Source of the DNA: Actinomyces mediterranea
GTDB taxonomy: Bacteria > Actinomycetota > Actinomycetes > Actinomycetales > Actinomycetaceae
Assembly (NCBI RefSeq): GCF_900155595.1
Contig: NZ_FTPB01000004.1
Span: 62,001-126,000 of the forward strand
Length of the DNA stretch: 64,000 nucleotides
Direction: 5' to 3'
Shown piece by piece: positions 30,337-38,217 of the stretch; the first letter of the stretch is position 1, and every line of letters starts with the position of its first letter. The position numbers and the translations under genes were made by a program. The notes beneath the pieces are model-generated. The model did no database searches. It saw only the letters and a list, made by a program, of their open reading frames with translations, and was not told where the DNA came from.

Positions 30337-30968
30337 AGAACGTCAAGGCCCGCGAACTGCCCAAGGCCGACGACGACTTCGCTCAGATGGTCTCCGAGTT
30401 CGACACGATGGACGAACTCATGGAAGACCTCAAGACCCAGGCCGCCTCCTCGAAGTCCTCCCAGCAGGCCCTCCAGGCTCGCGACAACCTCCTCGACCAC
30501 CTGCTTGACAAGGTTGAGATCCTCCTGCCCGAATCGGTCGTTGAGCACGAGCTCAGCCACCGCCTTGGCGAGGACGCGAAGCCGAAGGAGAAGAAGGAGA
30601 CCCGCGCGGCCATTGAGAAGGAGATGCGCTCCGAGCTCCTCTCCGAGGCGATCGCCAAGAAGCTCGACGTCCAGGTTTCACAGCAAGAGCTCATCGACTA
30701 CGCGATCCAGATGTCGCAGAACTTCGGCGTTGACATCAACCAGCTCTTCTCCTCACCGCAGCAGATGTCGGCCGTCATCGCCGACCTCGGACGCGCGAAG
30801 GCCCTCATCGAGGTCCTGCGTCTCGTGAGCGTCAAGGACTCTGAAGGCAATGACGTTGACCTGTCCGCCTTCCTCGGTGACACTCCAGAGGAGGCTTTTG
30901 AAGCTGAGACGCTTGAGGAGACAAACGTCGAAGCCGCAGATGGGGAAGAGTCCTCCGTCGAGGAGTGA
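30216..30968 (+). pseudogene. tig: truncated trigger factor, copy 2 (C-terminal half)
   Basis: Homology to tig begins with [13 protein letters not shown] and continues in one frame to the stop at 30968. It covers the end of the PPIase domain and the whole C-terminal chaperone domain (about 250 residues); the ribosome-binding domain is lost. A stop codon (30207) lies just before the homology in the same frame. Translation could start only internally, for example at GTG 30333. Compared with tig copy 1 the protein differs at many positions (for example ALIEVLRLVSVKDSEGN versus [17 protein letters not shown]). So this copy is an old or foreign paralogue, not a fresh duplicate. Confidence 0.85.
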
Positions 30969-30983
30969 GGTTCTCAACTGTGA

Positions 30984-31024
30984 GAGTGTGGGCCGACATC
31001 CTTAGGTGATGTCGGCCCACACTC
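30984..31024 (+). terminator. terminator after truncated tig
   Basis: A perfect 17-bp stem (30984-31000 with 31008-31024) with a seven-base loop, 15 bases after the stop. It corresponds in position to the weaker hairpin behind tig copy 1. Confidence 0.8.
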
Positions 31025-31165
31025 GTCACCTGGCCACTCGTCCTCGAGCTTCGGATGCGCCGACAGCGAAAAGAGGGCGCGCGGGCCGCGCCCAACGATC
31101 CACAAGCGGTAGCTTGGATGTCAGCAGGATCCGATAAGAGGATCCATCGAATAGAGGAGGAGCAC

Positions 31166-31786
31166 GTGAGCGACGTGCACATGGCGGGAGGCGGCCCCGA
31201 TTCAACGATGGGCCTTTCCGACTCCGTCTACCAGCGACTCTTGAAAGAGCGCATCATTTGGCTCGGAGGCGAAGTGCGCGACGAGAACGCGAATGCGATC
31301 TGCGCGCAGATGCTTCTCCTGGCGGCTGAAGACCCCGACCGCGACATCTATTTGTACATCAACAGCCCCGGCGGCTCTGTCACAGCGGGTATGGCGATCT
31401 ACGACACGATGCAGTACATCAAGCCCGATGTGGTCACCGTCGGGATGGGTCTTGCGGCCTCGATGGGGCAGTTCCTCCTCACCGCGGGCTCGCCCGGCAA
31501 GCGCTATATCACGCCGCACACTCGCGTCCTCCTCCACCAGCCCCTCGGTGGAGCGGGGGGTTCTGCAACCGAAATCCGCATCAATGCCGACCTCATCCTC
31601 AAGATGAAGAAGGAACTCGCGGAGATCACCGCCCAGCGCACCGGCAAGTCCGTCGAGCAGATCGAAGTGGATGCGGATCGCGACCACTGGTTCAGCGCGC
31701 GCGAGGCCCTCGAGTACGGTTTCGTCGACCGCGTCATCGAGACCCCGCAGGAGATCGGCCACCGCGTTGACGGAGGAGCGAACTGA
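31166..31786 (+). CDS. clpP1: ATP-dependent Clp protease proteolytic subunit 1, copy 2
   Basis: A 206-residue ClpP1, identical to copy 1 except that residues GGADS are GGGPDS near position 9. The catalytic Ser, His and Asp ([23 protein letters not shown]) are unchanged, and the GTG start, its GAGGAGG site and the one-base overlap with clpP2 are kept. It should therefore be functional if transcribed. The short upstream segment shared with copy 1 (from 31056) probably carries the promoter. Confidence 0.95.
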   Translation: MSDVHMAGGGPDSTMGLSDSVYQRLLKERIIWLGGEVRDENANAICAQMLLLAAEDPDRDIYLYINSPGGSVTAGMAIYDTMQYIKPDVVTVGMGLAASMGQFLLTAGSPGKRYITPHTRVLLHQPLGGAGGSATEIRINADLILKMKKELAEITAQRTGKSVEQIEVDADRDHWFSAREALEYGFVDRVIETPQEIGHRVDGGAN

Positions 31787-32430
31787 TGAGCACCACCCCG
31801 TATTTCGAGGGCATCGCCCGCACCATGCCGCAGTCTCGCTACGTCCTGCCGAGCTTCGAGGAGCGCACCGCCTACGGCTATAAGCGTCAAGACCCCTATG
31901 CCAAGCTTTTCGAGGATCGCATCGTCTTCCTCGGCGTCCAGGTCGATGACGCATCCGCCGATGATGTCATGGCGCAGCTCCTCGTCTTAGAGTCGCAGGA
32001 CCCCGATTCCCTCATCACGATGTACATCAACAGTCCCGGCGGTTCCTTCACCGCTCTGACTGCGATCTACGACACGATGCAGTACATCAAGCCGCAGGTC
32101 CAGACCGTGTGCCTGGGGCAGGCCGCTTCCGCTGCCGCAGTGCTGCTCGCCGCAGGTTCGCCCGGCAAGCGCCTCGCGCTGCCCAACGCTCGTGTCCTCA
32201 TCCACCAGCCCGCGATGGAAGGCGTACAGGGGCAGGCCTCCGATATTCAGATCGTTGCTGATGAGATCGATCGGATGCGCCTGTGGCTGGAGGAGACTCT
32301 CGCCACGCATTCGGGCACACCGGTTGAGCAGATTCGCCGCGATATTGAGCGCGACAAGATCCTCACCGCCGCTCAGGCGAAGGAATACGGTCTGATCGAT
32401 CAGGTCCTCGCCTCCCGCAAGGGCGAGTAA
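31786..32430 (+). CDS. clpP2: ATP-dependent Clp protease proteolytic subunit 2, copy 2
   Basis: A 214-residue protein identical to copy 1, with Ser115, His140 and Asp186 intact. Unlike copy 1 it has no terminator behind it: sequence changes right after the stop codon and runs into the insertion at 32431-35211. Its original 3' end, with several synonymous and two coding differences, appears to survive as the fragment at 35212-35390. Confidence 0.95.
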   Translation: MSTTPYFEGIARTMPQSRYVLPSFEERTAYGYKRQDPYAKLFEDRIVFLGVQVDDASADDVMAQLLVLESQDPDSLITMYINSPGGSFTALTAIYDTMQYIKPQVQTVCLGQAASAAAVLLAAGSPGKRLALPNARVLIHQPAMEGVQGQASDIQIVADEIDRMRLWLEETLATHSGTPVEQIRRDIERDKILTAAQAKEYGLIDQVLASRKGE

Positions 32431-33722
32431 GCGCTTTTCTTCAGGAGTGGCTTGCGGTGTAAAGCCTGGGAGCTCCTCCTTATGATTCGGAAGGACTCGA
32501 GCAGCCTCGCATCACTGGTTTGGCATCAGCTTGTGGCGCTTGTTCGTCGATATCAGACGACAGATCACAGAAGAAGATAGAGGAACTGTGCTACGGATCG
32601 TGGTATCCCTTGCCACTGTGAATCTGTAGCCGGTGGCTTTATCTCGCTGGAGCCAAGACGGGCAGGTGTCTCTTCGGGAAGAATCGGCATCACCTTGATC
32701 CCAACGAGTACGGGCGAAAATAGTGAGCGGGATAGATGACTTCACCTGTGACGAGGGCGGGAAGAGAATGCGGGGTGGACTACCAGATCCTCTACCCGGA
32801 AGATTAGGGAGGGGTGTTGATCCTGAGTCCCCGACTGCGGCCACGCGTTCCGAGTCGCAGTCGCAGCGAGATGATCCGTGCTGGAACTTTCTTCAAGGTC
32901 TTGTTCGGGCTTGAGCGAGGTCTAGAGAACCGGTCGGTCATTGCTTCGCCTACGGCGTATCGCTTGGCCCAAGGTTTGACCGTGGGCTAAGCGCACCGGA
33001 ATCGGGCGGCCACCTCGCAAATCAGCTAGCCCTCGTCAACGATGAGTTAAACGACACGAAGACAGGCTCTGAGAGTCAAGGCAGCCTAGGCGTGGGACAC
33101 AAGAGAGCTTTCCTAGCTTGAGGGAACTGTCCCAAACAACCACCCAACCAGCAAGACCCTCCCCATACGCTCACACTTCCGGATCACACACGTTCAACCG
33201 ACCTCCCCAATGAGTACGGCTAGACGGCTTTGGCCCAGACGCACTAAGGCAGACGGTTCTAGCTCGTTATGTGGGCCGCCCAGGTACTCCACGATCCGAT
33301 GCCCCGTGTATCTTAGCCACGATCTGCACCGCTACAGCCTCTGAAGCGGTATTAACCTTGCGCAAATACGGGCTCACGCCCGCCACCTACCCCAGCCGTA
33401 GTGCCCCGAAACAGCCCCACCAAAAAAGCCAATCCAACGAAAACCAACCCCTAAATGCCGAAACCCACCACCACTTGTACAAGTCAGGGGGCAAACCATT
33501 CTCGCCAAGCGCGAGTGAATGGCAAAGTTAACCTGTTGCGGTCCCCATCCTCGCCTGAGCAGATCGGACAGAGTCTCGGATGAAATCGCTGAGCTACTGC
33601 CACTCGTACGATCATGATCATGATTCCAAATTTCGGCCTACGATCTGACGTGAATCTTCATTTGAAGAACGTGCATGGCAACTTCAAGTGCTCGTTTAAT
33701 ACTCGAAAGGTTGAGAAGCGCC
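32431..33722. other. 1.3 kb without intact genes inside the clpP2-clpX insertion
   Basis: I see no convincing reading frame here apart from an IS1634-like scrap (33200-33377). Base composition differs from the flanking clp genes. A 12-bp perfect palindrome (ACTTGTACAAGT) lies at 33473-33484. The stretch looks like decayed mobile or imported DNA leading to the small gene cluster at 33819. Confidence 0.45.
33200..33377 (-). mobile_element. IS1634-like transposase N-terminal remnant
   Basis: On the minus strand from GTG 33377 the frame reads SPYLRKVNTASEAVAVQIV. After a frameshift it continues RIVEYLGGPHNELEPSALV. This resembles the start of IS1634-type (IS4-superfamily) transposases in actinobacteria, which open with a SPYxRKVxTxSGATAVQIV pattern followed by an EHLGSAH-like segment. 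The rest of the transposase is missing. Confidence 0.55.
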
Positions 33723-33792
33723 TTGACACTTGGTGGAGGGCGAGGCTACCATGCCACACAGATTAGATAAGCTTTAGGAGTATCTAATCTGT
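33723..33792 (+). promoter_or_regulatory. promoter with 12-bp palindrome before the lipoprotein cluster
   Basis: TTGACA (33723-33728) and TACCAT (33747-33752) are 18 bases apart and would start RNA near 33759. A perfect 12-bp inverted repeat follows at once (33758-33769 with 33781-33792, 11-base spacer), ahead of the ribosome site of the gene at 33819. It could be an operator or a 5' RNA hairpin. There is no U run, so a terminator is unlikely. Confidence 0.55.
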
Positions 33793-33818
33793 AGGGCACG
33801 AGCTCGAAGGAGAGTCGT

Positions 33819-34112
33819 ATGTTTCAATACCGAAAGATAGTTTTTCCCGTCGTTATGGCCCTGGGTGCAGCATTGTTATTGTCTGGCTGTGGGGCAAACG
33901 TGGGCTCGATGACCTGTCAAGAGTTTATTGATACGCCTTCAGCGGATCGTCTTACGGTTGAGCGGAAGCTTCTCAGTGAACATGACTTGAGAGTTCTTGA
34001 TACCGAAAATCTCATTGGACTCACTTCTGCGCTGATTTCGTTTTGTGAAGATCCGAAGAATGGTGAGCGGCCAATCGACGAGGCGGTCGATTGGTCGTCT
34101 AATACTTGGTGA
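33819..34112 (+). CDS. small lipoprotein, unknown function
   Basis: A 97-residue protein with an export signal and lipobox LLSGC (lipidated Cys24), followed by about 73 residues containing two more cysteines (MTCQEF and SFCEDP) that could form a disulfide outside the membrane. The ribosome site GAAGGAG precedes ATG 33819. First of four same-strand genes in an AT-richer island inserted between clpP2 and clpX copy 2. I recognise no family. Confidence 0.7.
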   Translation: MFQYRKIVFPVVMALGAALLLSGCGANVGSMTCQEFIDTPSADRLTVERKLLSEHDLRVLDTENLIGLTSALISFCEDPKNGERPIDEAVDWSSNTW

Positions 34113-34127
34113 GTTCGGGAGTGTCAC

Positions 34128-34277
34128 GTGAGTTCTGGCCTGTTTACAGTAATTCTCATTGTTTGCATGATCGGTGCGGGTTTTTGGTGGCTGTTTGGTG
34201 GGAGGCTGCTTGAGCATCTGATCGACCTTCTGTTTGATGGGATAAAGAATCTCTTTAATAGATATTGGGGGAAGTGA
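34128..34277 (+). CDS. 49-residue membrane protein, unknown function
   Basis: Start GTG 34128 with GGGAG six bases upstream; stop TGA 34275-34277. The protein has one strongly hydrophobic N-terminal helix (LFTVILIVCMIGAGFWWLFGG) followed by a short amphipathic segment ending in basic and aromatic residues. It lies 15 bases after the lipoprotein gene and touches the next gene's possible GTG start at 34274, so the cluster is probably one transcript. The size and shape fit a small membrane-anchored accessory or toxin-like peptide; this is only a guess. Confidence 0.5.
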   Translation: MSSGLFTVILIVCMIGAGFWWLFGGRLLEHLIDLLFDGIKNLFNRYWGK

Positions 34278-34282
34278 TTAAG

Positions 34283-34792
34283 GTGGCTGACTTCGTCTAT
34301 CTTCTGCCGCTTGTGATCTTTATAGGTCTTGGATTATGGCTTGTGCCAAAAGTTAATGGGGGGATTGATTCCGCTTTTAACTCGATCTTTCGAAAAGGGG
34401 AGAAGCTGAAGGCTGAGGAGCTAACTCAGAAGGCGCTGATCTTTCGGACAGAGCTTCCTTGGGCTAAAATTGACTCTGCAGTTAGGTTGGTTCTAAGTAA
34501 AGAAGAACCGCCGATAATGATCCGGGCAGGTTGGAGAATATCTGATTCGGACGGAGAGTCGCGGACTATTGCAATATCATTTGGGAACAATATTGTGAGC
34601 CAGTTTACTTCGTTGCTCTCTGTGCAAGAGTCCGATGGGGCTTCGTCGGTTCGCTATGAAGTGGTGTCGTACCTTGAGCGCAATGGTCTGCCTTCAGGGT
34701 TGAAGCAGATGGAATATCTTCGGGATCTTGTTAACAGTACGATATGTGGTATTGATTCAGCGGTCAAGGTTGAGGTAGTGGAGTCAAAATGA
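34283..34792 (+). CDS. membrane-anchored protein, unknown function
   Basis: About 169 residues from GTG 34283 (GTG 34274 or TTG 34265 are alternatives; 34283 has the best spacing to GGGGG at 34267-34271). One N-terminal membrane helix (VYLLPLVIFIGLGLWLV) is followed by a soluble domain of about 145 residues with alternating beta-like stretches (PPIMIRAGWRIS, SRTIAISFGNNIV). The ATGA overlap with the next gene shows translational coupling. No recognisable family. Confidence 0.6.
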   Translation: MADFVYLLPLVIFIGLGLWLVPKVNGGIDSAFNSIFRKGEKLKAEELTQKALIFRTELPWAKIDSAVRLVLSKEEPPIMIRAGWRISDSDGESRTIAISFGNNIVSQFTSLLSVQESDGASSVRYEVVSYLERNGLPSGLKQMEYLRDLVNSTICGIDSAVKVEVVESK

Positions 34793-35163
34793 ATTCAGTA
34801 GGGGTTCGAGCGATGCCGCAGGTTACATATCGTTTTATTTTATTGTTTTTGGTTCCCCTTCTTTTTCTGTCTGGCTGTGGATCTGAAAGGCAAAAATTTG
34901 ACGAAGTTGGGCAATGGAAGGTGGTGAATGACGTTTCAGTTGGAATCTTGTCAAAAGGGTCGATCGTGTCTTTTGATGGTCGAAAGACGGCGATATTCAG
35001 TCCTTCCGATACATATGTTTTTTATGAAGAAGGTGGTCAGACCCATCTAGATTTGACCGGAGCTCTCGGTGGCAACATGCGTTTTCTCGTCACGAGAATT
35101 GATAACGATCACATGTCGCTCAAGAGTGCTGAACGTACTGTCGAGTTGGTTCGCATATTGTAA
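34789..35163 (+). CDS. small lipoprotein, unknown function
   Basis: A 124-residue protein with a signal peptide and lipobox FLSGC (Cys30 from ATG 34789; an internal ATG at 34813 would also work). GTGGAG lies five bases before the chosen start. The mature part (about 95 residues) reads as a small beta-rich domain (GQWKVVNDVSVGIL, KTAIFSPSDTYVFYEE, MRFLVTRIDND). Last gene of the island; the diverged clpP2 remnant starts 49 bases later. Confidence 0.65.
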   Translation: MNSVGVRAMPQVTYRFILLFLVPLLFLSGCGSERQKFDEVGQWKVVNDVSVGILSKGSIVSFDGRKTAIFSPSDTYVFYEEGGQTHLDLTGALGGNMRFLVTRIDNDHMSLKSAERTVELVRIL

Positions 35164-35211
35164 GTGGCTTTCTGGTACAGAGTGCGACAGTTTGGTGTCG
35201 GTTTTGAGTGA

Positions 35212-35390
35212 TCGTCGCTGATGAGATCGATCGGATGCGCGTGTGGCTGGAGGAGACTCTCGCCACGCATTCGGGCACACCGGTTGAGCAGATTCGCCGC
35301 GATATCGAGCGCGATAAGATCCTCACCGCCGCGCAGGCGAAGGAATACGGCCTCATTGATCAGGTCCTCGCCTCCCGCAAGGGCGACTGA
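35212..35390 (+). pseudogene. clpP2: 3' remnant of a diverged clpP2
   Basis: Encodes the last 59 residues of ClpP2 ([16 protein letters not shown] to ASRKGD). It matches the two intact genes except for several synonymous changes and two coding changes (Leu to Val, final Glu to Asp). It retains the catalytic Asp region but not Ser or His. It lies in the place where clpP2 should precede clpX copy 2, so it is the original clpP2 end left after the insertion and replacement events. Confidence 0.9.
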
Positions 35391-35878
35391 TTCACAGACG
35401 CATGCGGGGCCGCGGATCTGAGTGCCACAAGTGACTGTGGTACTGGGACGCGTCCCCGATGATCTCGTTGTGATTACAGATTCTTCGCACTCGTGAACAT
35501 CGAGGAACAGGCCCCGATGGTCATGAGGAACATGAACGGCAGCATCGCTATCAATGCACTCCGGCGCTCCGTACTTCGCATGGAAATACTGCCTCGTGAT
35601 GAGAGTCGATATTCACACGAGCAGGACGTGGGGAATCGGGGAATGGAAGATTGTGAACCTGGTGTTCGTATCCGGTGTGCGCCTCGCAATCGGCGGAAGT
35701 GAAAACAAATCGATATACGGTACCAACATGCCGCTATTGTGCGGATGCGATAGGCGGTCCCCGACCGCCGAGAGTGCGCCAGCGCGCCGAATGGCGGCAT
35801 ATCGCGGCCTCAATTACGCTAATGAGCGAAGCGCGCGCCCTTGATCCCGGGACGCCCTGACACAGTGGGAGGCCTGCC
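35391..35878. other. 488-base gap before clpX copy 2
   Basis: No supported gene. The last 35 bases, with the ribosome site GGGAGG, resemble the clpX copy 1 leader. A minus-strand frame near 35474-35600 ends in a hydrophobic stretch (ALIAMLPFMFLMTIGAC) but has no credible start or family match. Confidence 0.4.
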
Positions 35879-37135
35879 GTGGCTCGACTGACCGACGGAG
35901 CCGAACTGCTCAAATGCTCATTCTGTGGCAAGAGCCAGAAGCAGGTTCGCAAGCTCATCGGCGGCTCCGGCGTATACATCTGCGACGAGTGCATCGAGTT
36001 GTGTAATGAGATCATCGAGGAGGAACTCGGGGACAAGCCCCAAGAGGCCTCTTCGACGCCCCTGCCCAAGCCCCGCGAGGTCAATGAGTTCCTCGATTCG
36101 TGGGTGATTGGGCAGGACAGGGCCAAGCGCGCCCTGTCGGTCGCCGTGTACAACCACTACAAGCGCGTCCGCTCACGCGAGGCGGGAAATGAAGAGGACA
36201 TGCTCGGCACCAAGTCGAATATCCTCCTCTTGGGCCCCACGGGCACGGGCAAGACGCATCTCGCGCGCAGCCTCGCCCGCCTCCTGCACGTTCCCTTCGC
36301 GATTGTCGATGCAACTGCCCTCACCGAGGCGGGATACGTCGGCGAAGACGTCGAGAACATCCTCCTGCGTCTCATCCAAGAGGCCGATGGCGACATCAAG
36401 AAGGCCGAGCGCGGAATCATCTACGTCGACGAGATCGACAAGATCGGTCGCAAGGGGGAGAACGCCTCCATTACCCGTGATGTCTCCGGCGAGGGCGTCC
36501 AGCAGGCCCTCCTCAAAATCATTGAGGGAACGGTCGCCTCGGTGCCCCCGCAGGGCGGGCGCAAGCACCCCCACCAGCAGTTCCTCGAAATCGACACTTC
36601 CGGCATACTCTTCATCGCTGCAGGCGCATTCGCCGGCATTGAGGAGATTGTCAAGGCCCGGCTCGGCCAGCGCGCCACGGGTTTTGGGTCCGACCTGAAG
36701 TCGAAGGCCGAGATGGGTGACCTGTATGAGTCGATCACCCCTGAAGACCTCCATAAATTCGGCATGATCCCCGAGTTCATCGGTCGCCTCCCCGTCCTCA
36801 CCTCCACGAAGGAGCTCACCGAGGAGGACCTCGTGCGGGTGTTGACGGAGCCGCAAAACTCCCTGGTCCGTCAATATCAGCACCTCTTCGAACTCGACGG
36901 GATCGACCTCGAGTTCACCCACGAGGCGCTGCTCGCCATAGCCGCCCGCGCTAATGAGCGCAAGACCGGGGCGCGCGGACTCTCCTCGATCATGGAGCAG
37001 ACCCTGTCAGACCTCATGTTCGAACTGCCCAGCCGCGATGACGTCGCACGTGTCATCATTACTCGCGAGTACGTTGAGGGAACGGGTGAACCGGAGTTGT
37101 ACGCGCAGCGCGCCGACGATATACGCACCGCCTGA
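35879..37135 (+). CDS. clpX: ATP-dependent Clp protease ATP-binding subunit ClpX, copy 2
   Basis: A 418-residue, apparently intact second ClpX. The zinc cysteines (13, 16, 35, 38), Walker A and B, GYVG pore loop, RKH loop and TGFG docking loop are all kept. By hand alignment it differs from copy 1 at about 27 positions, with clusters at 52-69 (linker after the zinc domain) and 255-290 (either side of the ClpP-docking loop). The nucleotide sequence differs throughout, unlike the neighbouring clpP genes. GTG start with GGGAGG as in copy 1. It could be a second functional unfoldase with altered partner or substrate preference. Confidence 0.95.
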   Translation: MARLTDGAELLKCSFCGKSQKQVRKLIGGSGVYICDECIELCNEIIEEELGDKPQEASSTPLPKPREVNEFLDSWVIGQDRAKRALSVAVYNHYKRVRSREAGNEEDMLGTKSNILLLGPTGTGKTHLARSLARLLHVPFAIVDATALTEAGYVGEDVENILLRLIQEADGDIKKAERGIIYVDEIDKIGRKGENASITRDVSGEGVQQALLKIIEGTVASVPPQGGRKHPHQQFLEIDTSGILFIAAGAFAGIEEIVKARLGQRATGFGSDLKSKAEMGDLYESITPEDLHKFGMIPEFIGRLPVLTSTKELTEEDLVRVLTEPQNSLVRQYQHLFELDGIDLEFTHEALLAIAARANERKTGARGLSSIMEQTLSDLMFELPSRDDVARVIITREYVEGTGEPELYAQRADDIRTA

Positions 37136-37167
37136 CGGTACGATGACACACCGAGTGGGGAGTAATC

Positions 37168-37519
37168 ATGACTGAATTAACACGAGAGGTCAATCACGGC
37201 CCAGCAGATGCACCTGGTCTCAACATCCCCGCAGAACTCGTCGATGCGCGCGCAACGATCGATAATATCGACGCCGCCCTCATCCACCTCCTCGCGGAGA
37301 GGTTCCGCTGCACACAGCGCGTCGGGCACATCAAGGCCGGGCATGACCTTCCCCCCCGCCGATCCCGCCCGCGAAGCGCGCCAAGTCGCCCGGCTGCGCG
37401 CCCTCGCCGAACAGTCCGGCCTCGACCCCGATTTCGCGCAGAAGTTCCTCGCGTTCATGATCACCGAGGTGATCCGTCACCACGAGGACATCAAGGCCGA
37501 GTACGAGAGTGCTGGGTAG
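37168..37519 (+). pseudogene. chorismate mutase copy 2, frameshifted at a poly-C tract
   Basis: Starts ATG 37168 and matches copy 1 (TIDNIDAALIHLLAERFRCTQ) up to HDLPP. A run of seven C residues near 37350 then shifts the phase. The true continuation (ADPAREARQVARLRALAEQ ... HEDIKAEYESAG) is in another frame and stops at 37519. Read without correction the protein becomes an Arg/Pro-rich tail. Removing one C restores about 116 residues. Copy 1 has no homopolymer at this spot. Confidence 0.85.
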
Positions 37520-37746
37520 CGGTGCGCGCGGGTGATCTGCGCCTTGCCGATTTGTTACGGACTTGTGATGTGCGCTAGGAACAAAGTACTAGGCGCGAAT
37601 GATTTTCTATATCTCGGTTGTCGGGTAAGGATTTTTCGGCTGGCTTGAGGCTTTCTCACAGGAAACGTCCAGAGAAGTTGCCTTGAATATCGAACTGCGA
37701 GCGAGATCCGCCGCACTGACACCTATTACATCCAAGGAGTCTTCAC

Positions 37747-38217
37747 ATGAAGAAACACCGACCCGGCCACATCCTCGTCGCAGTCGGCCTGGCACTCACC
37801 GTGGGCGTCCTCGGCGCCTGCTCGAACGGCACCTCGGGCGATAAGCCCTCCGCCAGCGCCTCCGGCACCGTCAAGTCCGCGGACGACGCGAACCTCGTCT
37901 TCGCCCAGTGCATGCGCGACAAGGGATTCGACGTGCCCGACACCGGCCTGACCGCCGACAACTTCAACGACACCTCCGACGCTTTCAACGACGCGGTCAA
38001 CCAGTGCCAGCAGGAGATTGGCCCCGCGCTCGGCGAGGAGAACGACCTCACCAAGGATCCCGCCGCCCAGCAGCAACTCGTCAAGGGCGCCGAATGCCTA
38101 CGCGACCTCGGCTATGACGTCGCGGACCCCGAGGTCGGCAAGGGCCTTAACGTGAAGGACATTCCCTCCGATGCTCTGCAGAAGTGCTTCAGCAATCAGG
38201 GGGCACAAACCAAATGA
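37747..38217 (+). CDS. lipoprotein of an efflux operon
   Basis: A 156-residue lipoprotein with lipobox LGAC near residue 25 and AAGGAG before its ATG. The mature part contains spaced cysteines (FAQCMRDKG, VNQCQQE, AECLRDLGYDV, LQKCFSN), a pattern of short Cys-containing repeats seen in actinobacterial lipoproteins. Its stop overlaps the next gene's start (ATGA). The four genes 37747-41249 form one tight operon for an ABC-type exporter; this would be its extracellular accessory. Confidence 0.75.
   Translation: MKKHRPGHILVAVGLALTVGVLGACSNGTSGDKPSASASGTVKSADDANLVFAQCMRDKGFDVPDTGLTADNFNDTSDAFNDAVNQCQQEIGPALGEENDLTKDPAAQQQLVKGAECLRDLGYDVADPEVGKGLNVKDIPSDALQKCFSNQGAQTK

Larger units (their letters stand above)
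31056..32430 (+). repeat. 1.37-kb direct repeat, copy B (clpP1-clpP2)
   Basis: Matches 20706-22077 base for base apart from three extra bases near 31191 and an adjoining change. It begins in the tig-clpP1 intergenic region and ends exactly with the clpP2 stop codon. The same orientation as copy A and 10.35 kb away, so the lac cassette lies between two long direct repeats. Confidence 0.95.

Noticed and set aside
32512-32914. Open frames on both strands in the insertion after clpP2 copy 2
   Set aside because: No ribosome sites, odd composition and no recognisable motif; treated as non-coding.
35474-35800. A minus-strand frame with a hydrophobic C-terminal end before clpX copy 2
   Set aside because: The N-terminal part looks random, no start signal is present, and it runs against the clpX leader.
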